Source: JAUIGE01 sp045106685
Lineage (GTDB): Bacteria > Bacteroidota > Bacteroidia > J057
Length of the DNA: 5,156 nucleotides
Assembly: GCA_045106685.1 (NCBI GenBank)
Contig: JBGCFB010000288.1
Coordinates: 1 to 5,156 of the forward strand
Reading direction: 5' to 3'
Shown: positions 1 through 4,993 of the stretch, piece after piece
Layout of the letters: each line of letters starts with the position of its first letter
How positions within the stretch are numbered: position 1 is the stretch's first letter
Notes under the pieces: generated by a model
Seen by the model: the letters and a program-made list of their open reading frames with translations, nothing else
The model's database searches: none
Told to the model about the DNA's origin: nothing
Translations under genes and position numbers: made by a program

Positions 1-57
1 GTTTTTATGAAAATGGCTTTTGTCTCATGTCCAAATGATGTTTTTAAATAGGTGTAT

Positions 58-87
58 TTTCAAAACAAATGTCTCTTTGTTTTGAAA
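58..87. repeat. Perfect 12-bp inverted repeat (A/T-rich hairpin)
   Basis: The arms TTTCAAAACAAA (58-69) and TTTGTTTTGAAA (76-87) are exact reverse complements around a 6-base loop. The stem is almost all A-T and is not followed by a T-run on either strand, so it is not a classical intrinsic terminator. It could be a protein-binding site or a residue of a mobile element. Confidence 0.6.
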
Positions 88-176
88 TGGCATAAAAAAG
101 GGGCGGAGTCAAGAGGGGCAGCCACCCAGATTTGTGTAAAAATGCAAGGTAATAAGGGCGGTTTTTGGCCGTTTTG

Positions 177-205
177 ATTTCGCTTTTGCGCGCCCGCAGC
201 GAAAT
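177..205. repeat. Perfect 8-bp inverted repeat around a G/C-rich loop
   Basis: ATTTCGCT (177-184) and AGCGAAAT (198-205) are perfect reverse complements around a 13-base loop. Inside the loop TGC and GCA can add three more pairs. Similar words, GGCCGTTTT at 168-176 and GACCGTTTT just after the right arm, flank the structure. No T-run follows, so it is not a standard terminator. Its role is unknown. Confidence 0.45.
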
Positions 206-398
206 AACGACCGTTTTAGGTGCAGAGTAGGGGAGTTTTATCTATTTTGAGGGGAATTATTGCGCACTGGCGGCCAAATTGCTACGCTCAATGTTTGTAA
301 GTATTTCAAGTCACACATACTTATAATCTCGTCTTTACATTGCCTATTTGATTCTCGGTACTTTCTAAGCATATTACTTTAATTTAAAGGTACTGATA

Positions 399-875
399 AT
401 GAGGTCATGCATAATCTTCGGTCTGACTCTTGTGCTTATAACGTTACCAAGTTGTAATGCCGCAGGTGACCGATGCATCGGTGCATACAATTTAGACCAG
501 GAGCACGAAGAATTATTAGCCGACACAGGCTGGCTTGAGTATGTAGAGAATAATGTGTGTGATATTGAATATGTGCCATTAATTCCTACAGAACAGCTGA
601 ACACAAAGATTTATGGTAGAGCGAATTGTAGTACAGGAAATATCCTCATTGCAACGACTGAAATCAGTGGAGCCTATCCGCGACCTATAGATATGAGTGA
701 GATTCTGATTACAATTGTGCATGAAGCAGCGCATCAAGAAGATGAGTGCAAACCCCGGGAAACAGAAGCTGTAAAGATGGAGCAAGCATTCTCGTTGGAT
801 TTATGCCTATGCCTTCGAAATCAAACGTGTAACCTCCCAGGCATATCAGATAACACAACTTTTAGTTGCGAGTGA
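399..875 (+). CDS. Putative Cys-rich lipoprotein with a HEAAH zincin-like motif
   Basis: The 158-residue product begins with a hydrophobic stretch (residues 5-16) ending in L-P-S-C19, an acceptable lipobox, so the mature protein is probably a lipoprotein. If cleavage is by signal peptidase I instead, it would be periplasmic. A HEAAH motif at residues 108-112 has the HExxH form of zinc metallopeptidases. Glu121 and Glu123 in RETEA follow at a spacing that could give the third zinc ligand. Cys26, 54, 77, 117, 136, 138, 144 and 157 suggest disulfides outside the cytoplasm. The start is supported by AAAGG at 386-390, eight bases before the ATG. I do not recognise the family; metal-dependent hydrolysis is inferred from the motif alone. 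A decayed paralogue lies immediately downstream (1045-1291), so this is probably an old tandem duplication. Confidence 0.85.
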   Translation: MRSCIIFGLTLVLITLPSCNAAGDRCIGAYNLDQEHEELLADTGWLEYVENNVCDIEYVPLIPTEQLNTKIYGRANCSTGNILIATTEISGAYPRPIDMSEILITIVHEAAHQEDECKPRETEAVKMEQAFSLDLCLCLRNQTCNLPGISDNTTFSCE

Positions 876-878
876 GTG

Positions 879-895
879 GTCTTGCCCCGAAAGAC
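879..895 (+). other. Short hairpin just after the HEAAH lipoprotein gene
   Basis: GTCTT (879-883) and AAGAC (891-895) form a 5-bp stem with a 7-base loop, four bases after the stop codon. Only a mixed AAGTTTCC follows, without a proper T-run. It is a weak terminator candidate at most. Confidence 0.25.
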
Positions 896-1044
896 AAGTT
901 TCCTAACAAACACCTGAAAGTTCGAGATTGTAAATCATCAAGTCGTTCGTTTTTCAAATCATGAAAACGGTAAAGAAGAGTCTAACCATTTCGCTTTAAA
1001 AACAGATAACACATTTTTATAGTAGATATGCTGAGCACATATTT

Positions 1045-1291
1045 ATGATACTGGGTGTGTTGCTGGTAGTATTAATGTGACTAGTGCAAAGGAATCCTGA
1101 GTTTAAGGCATCGAAGATGCCGAGATTTTAACATGTGTATCCTCGTTTAACTACGTCGAGGAAAATGCCCGCGAGATAGATTATGATGATGTTTTTCCCA
1201 CTAGAGAGCTGAATACAAAGGACAAGCCAGTTGTGGCGATAGAAGTATAACCATTACTGCTTTAGACGCAGATCCTTTTTTAAACGCATAC
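1045..1291 (+). pseudogene. Decayed paralogue of the HEAAH lipoprotein (frameshifts and stops)
   Basis: This stretch has no long ORF but translates, across frames, into a recognisable relative of the protein at 399-875. From 1152 to 1220 it reads YVEENAREIDY and then, after four residues, PTRELNTK. This aligns without gaps to residues 48-70 of the intact protein, with 12 identities in 23. After a one-base shift near 1221-1222 the next frame reads ASCGDRSITIT, matching ANCSTGNILIA (residues 76-86). Upstream, 1107-1151 gives EDAEIL against EHEELL in the frame of the 1152 block. A hydrophobic start at 1045 (MILGVLLVVLM followed by TGA) in a third frame may be the old signal peptide. The HEAAH portion is missing or unrecognisable; only the 9-mer ACAATTGTG at 1401-1409 also occurs just before that motif in the intact gene. 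The copy cannot make a full-length product. The central match is convincing; both ends are uncertain. Confidence 0.78.
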
Positions 1292-1388
1292 CAAATTCAG
1301 ACAACAAGGAAGAACAAAAATATTGAACTATTATTGATATGGATGGGCTTTGGGAAATCTCCCTATAAAAATATACCTCACTATGCTT

Positions 1389-1411
1389 TATAATATATTC
1401 ACAATTGTGAA
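1389..1411 (+). promoter_or_regulatory. Possible -10 box next to a 14-bp perfect palindrome
   Basis: TATAAT (1389-1394) is followed after three bases by TTCACAATTGTGAA (1398-1411), a perfect palindrome of the kind bound by dimeric regulators. The pair lies about 85 bases before the start at 1496. There is no convincing -35 box, so the call is tentative. Part of the palindrome could also be leftover coding sequence of the decayed paralogue. Confidence 0.3.
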
Positions 1412-1414
1412 CAC

Positions 1415-1430
1415 GACATAGTCTCATGTC
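1415..1430 (+). other. Small hairpin followed by CTTTTGT
   Basis: GACAT (1415-1419) and ATGTC (1426-1430) form a 5-bp stem with a 6-base loop, followed by CTTTTGT. This resembles a weak intrinsic terminator for the decayed paralogue, but the stem is short and the T-run poor. Confidence 0.2.
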
Positions 1431-1483
1431 CTTTTGTGGGATCTAGAAATGATCTCAGGCTGAGCCGCAACTTGGAAAATCTA

Positions 1484-1489
1484 AGAGGA
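1484..1489 (+). promoter_or_regulatory. Strong Shine-Dalgarno that fixes the original start at 1496
   Basis: AGAGGA lies six bases before the ATG at 1496. It is among the best ribosome-binding sites in the window. It shows that the gene began here and not at the internal ATG at 1754, which has no such site. Confidence 0.7.
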
Positions 1490-1495
1490 TAAGCC

Positions 1496-2299
1496 ATGAA
1501 AACGTCAACTGTGTTGATTTTTGCTGCTGTAGCCGTCACGGTACTTTTTGTTATTACAGGATTGAGAAATCCGGAAGTAGCTGCTTACGAAGCTGATCTT
1601 TTCGACGCCCAGCAAAGTGCTCATGCGTTAGATCTATATTTTGAAGCATATTAATCTGTTATCGAAACTGGTTTTGGTATCCCCGATACAAAAGCATGGG
1701 ATGAAGCTATTGAATATGATGGGGGATACTTCAAAAGTATAGCTCATGAAATCATGGATCGTGCTTTTGGTTGGGATTTTATGCCCCCTAAAGTAGATGA
1801 GGTAAAGGCAGTAGGAGCAATACGATTATTAAACTCGCCTTCTGAGGCCTCTATTTTACTTTCATCGGTAAGAGAAGCCTTAAAAAAGGCCATTACAGAA
1901 CGAAATACGGATTACATTCCAGAGCATATAACAAGGTTCTTTGCCGAGTATCCGAGTTACCATCCGATGCATGAAGGGAGATGTTATCCGCATGGCCATG
2001 ATCAGTCTCCTTACATCAATGAACGAGCTGAAGTAGAAGCAGGAGATTGTATCAGTGATGGTTTATCTAACATGGTCAATTATGTACTCATGCTGGTTGA
2101 CAAGGGAATCGATCCAAATGAAATAAAGGGAAGAACACCTGTAGAGCAGCCGATCGAGCCTTGTAACTGCTATTACGATTGGGATTGTCCTTTCAGCGCG
2201 TGTTTTCACTCGGGCCCCAATGGTCAATGTGAGTACCAGCCAAATCATCCTAATCCGGGTAAATCGGGCATTCAAGCGGATGGAATATGCCCTCAGTAG
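1496..2299 (+). pseudogene. Membrane-anchored Cys-rich protein gene interrupted by one in-frame TAA
   Basis: Reading from ATG 1496 gives 267 codons in one frame, broken only by TAA at codon 53 (1652-1654). The frame is otherwise open on both sides, and the good Shine-Dalgarno at 1484-1489 supports this start. Residues 6-21 are hydrophobic (VLIFAAVAVTVLFVIT) and form a signal peptide or N-terminal anchor, so the protein was exported. The C-terminal part (full numbering) has eight cysteines at 163, 185, 223, 225, 231, 236, 245 and 265, including a CNCYYDWDCP cluster, which suggests disulfides outside the cytoplasm. I recognise no family. The ATG at 1754 would give a 181-residue fragment without export signal or ribosome-binding site and is unlikely to be used. 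The TAA is either a recent nonsense mutation or a sequencing error, since nothing else in the frame has decayed. Confidence 0.8.
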
Positions 2300-2325
2300 C
2301 TATTTTGATGTTGGCTCTGATTTAG

Positions 2326-2344
2326 TTAGGTTCGAATAACCTAA
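2326..2344. repeat. Perfect 7-bp inverted repeat after the Cys-rich gene
   Basis: TTAGGTT (2326-2332) and AACCTAA (2338-2344) are exact reverse complements around a 5-base loop, 27 bases after the stop codon. No T-run follows. It could be a weak transcription end or a protein site. Confidence 0.45.
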
Positions 2345-2350
2345 TGGGTC

Positions 2351-2406
2351 GACTTTCCTTAAAGCTTTACGAGAGCACTTCGAAGGCCGCAGCTTTAAAG
2401 AAGGTT
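2351..2406. repeat. Long imperfect hairpin in the gap before the LRR gene
   Basis: Bases 2351-2366 pair with 2391-2406 with one mismatch (C2358/A2399) and two G-T wobbles. The core TTAAAGCT/AGCTTTAA is perfect. The 24-base loop contains the palindrome CTTCGAAG (2378-2385). No T-run follows. The rest of the 2300-2551 gap shows no gene and no clear promoter. Confidence 0.5.
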
Positions 2407-2551
2407 GTTTACACCATTCCTTAACAATTGACTCATCAGGTTATTTAAGCCATTTCATGCTCATTGAGTTGCTGTTTGCACAGGGCGTCATTGTGCTTTG
2501 TTTGCCCATAATTTGATTCGATGACACCCAGTACAAAAGTTCGTTCTAAAA

Positions 2552-3400
2552 ATGATGTTTAATTTGACAAAAGCTTTTTTCTCCATCATATCCATTCTTG
2601 TGTTGTTTTGTCTCAACACGTGCGATTCAGGCCCGGAATCCACGCAGTCAAAAGCGGAAAAGGATTCTTTGGCTCTCGTCGAGTTGTATCATGCGACCAA
2701 TGGCGATCAGTGGACAAACCGAGATAATTGGCTCTCCGGCCCTCTTATTTTTTGGTATGGTATCGTAGTTTCCAGCCAGGGGCGTGTTAGCGAGATCGAC
2801 TTGTCGAGGAACAACTTATCAGGGACACTTTCGACAAGCCTGGGGGAATTAACCGAATTACAGATCCTTTCGCTTCACCACAACGAGGTGATAGCGCCTG
2901 TTCCTGTAGAATTGGGTCAACTCACCAATCTGCGACAACTGGATCTTTCTCATAATAAGTTAACGGGTGAAATTCCGACGATTTTTGAGCGCCTCTCGTC
3001 TTTAGAAATGCTACAATTGCATGATAATGCGTTCACGGGAGGTTTTCCGGTAGGCCTGACTCAGTTAACGAACCTTCGAATGTTGAGGCTTTTTTTCAAT
3101 CAACTCGAAGGTCCGATTCCCCATGAAATTGGTGCACTTGGCCGCCTGGAATTTTTACAGCTAGATCACAATGAGATGAACGGAGACTTACCCAGTGAGC
3201 TTGGCCAGTTAACGGACCTAGTCCATCTCTGGGTATCATCGAACGGTTTCACGGGAAGCCTGCCTAGTTCTTTACAGGAATTGACGAATTTAGAGACCTT
3301 CTATTTTGAAGAAACTGACCTTTGTATCCCGACGGACTCAGCTTTTCAAGCCCATTTATTGAGAATCGAATTTGTGAGAAGCACGAATAATGCTTGTTAA
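2552..3400 (+). CDS. Leucine-rich-repeat lipoprotein
   Basis: The 282-residue product has a hydrophobic N-terminus (residues 8-21) ending in L-N-T-C24, a plausible lipobox, so it is probably attached to the outer surface of a membrane. Residues 37-71 (DSLALVELYHATNGDQW to WYGI) form the cap that precedes LRRs in many bacterial proteins of this type. Seven complete 24-residue repeats follow at about 79-246, close to LxxLxLxxNxLxGxIPxxLGxLTN, the 'plant-specific' LRR class. A degenerate eighth repeat (247 on) leads to a C-terminal cap with Cys258 and a terminal Cys282. Such domains bind proteins or glycans; no enzymatic part is present and the ligand cannot be told. Two ATGs stand in tandem (2552 and 2555), and no clear Shine-Dalgarno precedes them. 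The gene looks intact. Confidence 0.93.
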   Translation: MMFNLTKAFFSIISILVLFCLNTCDSGPESTQSKAEKDSLALVELYHATNGDQWTNRDNWLSGPLIFWYGIVVSSQGRVSEIDLSRNNLSGTLSTSLGELTELQILSLHHNEVIAPVPVELGQLTNLRQLDLSHNKLTGEIPTIFERLSSLEMLQLHDNAFTGGFPVGLTQLTNLRMLRLFFNQLEGPIPHEIGALGRLEFLQLDHNEMNGDLPSELGQLTDLVHLWVSSNGFTGSLPSSLQELTNLETFYFEETDLCIPTDSAFQAHLLRIEFVRSTNNAC

Positions 3401-3528
3401 AGTTCAGCGCCTTGCTGGCAGCTGCTCTTAAGGTTGTGGTGTGGCCTACCTTTTGAAGGTGTTTTGCAAGACTCCAAAATGGTCAATTCAAAGGAAATGG
3501 CTCCAGGGACGTTTGCTTTCTATCATTC

Positions 3529-3789
3529 GGGTATTTCTCAACAAAGGGGCACAATTTACCACATTGATGAGAAAACCCGCTTCTGACAGTAAAAACGTCC
3601 GTTTTCAATAGCCAAATATCGATAGGGTAAATCACGTTTGTTTTATAGCAAACCTGTCTATAAAAATCCAATGACAGCCTTTTCTCTAACGTGGCAGCTT
3701 TTTTTGCTCACAAAAGCCTTTTAACAGGCATATGGATTAGGGACTTACCATGATCATGGTAAGATCTGCCCCTTTGTTGAGAAATACCC
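3529..3789. mobile_element. 261-bp MITE-like element with 23-bp terminal inverted repeats and 5-bp target duplication
   Basis: The termini 3529-3551 and 3767-3789 are perfect 23-bp inverted repeats starting GGGTATTTCTCAAC. Weaker similarity (11 of 19 bases) continues inward for about 19 bases. CATTC flanks both sides (3524-3528 and 3790-3794) as a target duplication. By chance the next bases on the right are GGG, as at the element's left end. The interior has no transposase; the only sizeable open frame, on the - strand, is non-descript and runs out through the left end. So the element would need a transposase supplied elsewhere. Ends beginning with G's and a 5-bp duplication recall Tn3-derived elements, but I cannot assign a family. 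It sits inside, and inactivates, the small gene at 3479-4032. Confidence 0.88.
3744..3763. repeat. Perfect 20-bp palindrome inside the MITE-like element
   Basis: CTTACCATGATCATGGTAAG is its own reverse complement and lies three bases inside the right terminal repeat. The left end has only a degenerate counterpart (TTTACCACATTGATG at 3555-3569). It may be a subterminal transposase site, a cruciform or an RNA hairpin. Confidence 0.7.
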
Positions 3790-4079
3790 CATTCGGGCCA
3801 AGGCTTTACAATTTCAGTTGAGACTGAGGACGGCTTGGTTTCGGTTATTAATGTGCCAAAAGGCGTTGAAATTAGTATTCAAGCTACGGAAGAAAATAAT
3901 CCCAATTGGATGGAGCAGGGTGGATCATTTCCTCTTGAGTATAAAGGAGATATGGTAATACGTACGACAAACAAACCACCAAAGGATACCCCTGGGAATG
4001 CATGGGATGTTATGCAAGAAGCTCCATTTTAACTAGTTTTAGAGAATGCCTCGGTAACTATTGAAAAGCGAAATTCCGA

Positions 4080-4161
4080 CCGGTAGCGTTTAGCAAAATG
4101 GAGGATTTATACATTTTGTGTGTCCCTCCCCAATCTAGCAAAACGCATTTATACTGGCCGG
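4080..4161. repeat. Two-copy imperfect direct repeat within a loose inverted repeat
   Basis: TAGCAAAA followed by ATTTATAC occurs twice: 4091-4098 with 4105-4112 (6-base gap) and 4136-4143 with 4147-4154 (3-base gap). The same stretch can also fold on itself through CCGG (4080-4083 with 4158-4161), GCGTTT/AAACGC (4086-4091 with 4141-4146) and GGAGG/CCTCC (4100-4104 with 4125-4129). The rest of the 4033-4265 gap holds no gene that I can see. Binding sites for the gene at 4266 or a remnant of a small element are both possible. Confidence 0.4.
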
Positions 4162-4265
4162 AGTGATATATTGCCGAGAGACGTTTCTTCTTTAGTGGCT
4201 GTGGTGCCAAAACGTTTGTAGTGTTAGTCTTTCATTTTTAAAGGTAATTCCAAAAGCATAGAATT

Positions 4266-4862
4266 ATGTCAACACGGTTATCTTTCATTGTCGCTGTCAA
4301 CCTTTTCCTACTCATTAATCTTGCCCAAATATCTTTGGCTCAAGAACCTTCCTATAGACCCAATAGTGATCTAACAGAAGGAAAAGAAATCATTGCCATA
4401 TACTTTGGAGCCACTTCCTGTGGGCCATGCCATGACCCTGAACTGAAGAAGGACATTCAGCGATTAAAGACACTGCTAAATCAGCACGCTAAGTCGGCAG
4501 GTTATGCATTTTCTGTCACGGGTGTTGCTCTTGATTGGAAGGTCGAAGAGGGGATCGAGTTTCTAAAAGAGGTTGGGCCATTTGATGAAATTGTTGTGGG
4601 TAAGAATTGGGACAACCTGGCAGCAGTGGAATACATTTGGGCTGACCCATCTTCAATGCCCGCAATGCCACAGATTATTGTCATTGAGCGAGATGGGCGC
4701 ATGCAACAGGATCGCAGGACTTATTCCGAGAATAAAGTAATAGCCCATCATGTGAGTCCCTCAGCGATATCAGCATGGGTCGATGCCGGTGCACCTCTAT
4801 GCTGGACTATTGAGGAAGAAAGCCCGGTGAGTTGGACTGGGCCCGATTGTAAATTTCAGTAA
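4266..4862 (+). CDS. Secreted thioredoxin-fold protein (CGPC active site)
   Basis: The 198-residue product has a signal peptide (hydrophobic residues 7-20, probable cut after SLA25, before QEPS), so it acts in the periplasm or outside. The thioredoxin fold is seen in a beta strand IIAIYFGAT followed by C52-G-P-C55 at the head of a helix, and in the MPAMPQIIVIERDG segment, where Pro135 is the expected cis-proline facing the active site. CGPC is the classical thioredoxin dithiol, so thiol-disulfide exchange is likely. Two further cysteines (179 and 195) lie in the C-terminal tail and may form a structural disulfide. The long insert between the active site and the cis-Pro strand resembles TlpA-like proteins, but I cannot name a subfamily. 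An in-frame TAA at 4245-4247 limits the start to 4266; AAAGG at 4240-4244 is too far away to be a normal ribosome-binding site. Its partner could be the Cys-rich exported proteins nearby; that is inference. Confidence 0.9.
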   Translation: MSTRLSFIVAVNLFLLINLAQISLAQEPSYRPNSDLTEGKEIIAIYFGATSCGPCHDPELKKDIQRLKTLLNQHAKSAGYAFSVTGVALDWKVEEGIEFLKEVGPFDEIVVGKNWDNLAAVEYIWADPSSMPAMPQIIVIERDGRMQQDRRTYSENKVIAHHVSPSAISAWVDAGAPLCWTIEEESPVSWTGPDCKFQ

Positions 4863-4918
4863 GTCTCTTTTACGAAACGGGATTTCCGACCAAATGCAAA
4901 AGGCGTAGTTCTTCTGCT

Positions 4919-4993
4919 GTCGAGTAGCCAGGTGGGATTACTCCCACCCAGCCCCCTAAGAACGGAGCGAGCCATTCTCACGGCACACCGCTC
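4919..4993 (-). ncRNA. Group II intron domains V and VI
   Basis: Domain V (4993-4960) is exactly 34 nt. It has the AGC catalytic triad in GAGC, a lower stem GAGCGG/CCGTTC, a 2-nt bulge CG (4969-4968) and a GAGA tetraloop (4979-4976) of the GNRA type. Two T-T mismatches (4985/4970 and 4987/4966) flank the bulge and may weaken it. Domain VI (4956-4922) forms a continuous 15-bp stem, counting G-U pairs, with a GTAA loop. Its only interruption is one bulged A at 4925, seven bases from the 3' splice site, the branch-point position. The maturase stop codon overlaps the first two bases of domain V. Confidence 0.9.

Larger units (their letters stand above)
1..398. other. Intergenic region without a convincing gene, upstream of the HEAAH lipoprotein
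   Basis: I find no ORF of useful length in either strand here. A 16-codon open stretch from the window edge to a TAG at 49-51 could be the tail of an upstream gene, but nothing supports this. The stretch holds two inverted repeats (58-87 and 177-205, listed separately). A TATAAT hexamer lies at 322-327, about 70 bases before the gene at 399, but no good -35 hexamer sits at the usual distance, so I do not call a promoter. The part from about 100 to 290 is visibly more G/C-rich than the flanks. Confidence 0.6.
3479..4032 (+). pseudogene. Small gene of unknown function split by a MITE-like insertion
   Basis: The left part (3479-3528) reads MVNSKEMAPGTFAFYHS. The right part (3795-4032) continues GQGFTISVETEDGLVSVINV and runs to TAA at 4030-4032. 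Joining them by removing the inserted element and one copy of its CATTC target duplication (3529-3794, 266 bases) gives one uninterrupted 95-residue frame. As 266 is not a multiple of three, the match of frames is informative. The original start may be ATG 3479, ATG 3497, or TTG 3464, which has GAAGG a few bases upstream. No signal peptide or known domain is visible, and the product is rich in Glu, Thr and Val. The right part alone could be read from TTG at 3835 as 65 residues, but no ribosome-binding site supports that. I do not recognise the family. Confidence 0.8.

Noticed and set aside
1..51. An open stretch of 16 codons at the left edge as the tail of an upstream gene.
   Set aside because: It is too short, and no residue pattern, ribosome-binding site or terminator supports it.
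374..785. - strand ORFs opposite the HEAAH lipoprotein.
   Set aside because: They are shadows of a well-supported + strand gene with a ribosome-binding site, lipobox and motif.
1754..2299. A 181-residue gene starting at ATG 1754.
   Set aside because: There is no ribosome-binding site, and the same frame extends upstream to a hydrophobic N-terminus with a strong Shine-Dalgarno at 1484-1489.
3483..3671. A - strand ORF of 62 codons in the left half of the MITE-like element.
   Set aside because: It crosses the element boundary into the host gene and shows no transposase-like features.
3835..4032. A stand-alone 65-residue gene from TTG 3835.
   Set aside because: The frame stays open upstream to the MITE boundary and continues into the left fragment once the element is removed, so this is the tail of a split gene.
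4067..4893. A shared TTCCGACC word near 4075 and near 4888, as a possible repeat flanking the thioredoxin-like gene.
   Set aside because: Only eight bases match and the surroundings do not align, so chance is enough.
399..4918. An integron cassette array: same-strand unrelated genes, hairpins in the gaps, and a group II intron in opposite orientation.
   Set aside because: No gap contains a proper RYYYAAC...GTTRRRY attC pair. Isolated matches (GTCTAAC near 980, GTTAGGT at 2325-2331) are not at paired ends. Class C introns that target attC normally lack the HNH domain seen here.
4931..4948. A 7-bp G/C-rich hairpin (GGTGGGA/TCCCACC) after the thioredoxin-like gene, resembling a terminator.
   Set aside because: It is domain VI of the group II intron on the - strand: it continues into a 15-bp stem with a bulged branch-point A, and no T-run follows on the + strand.
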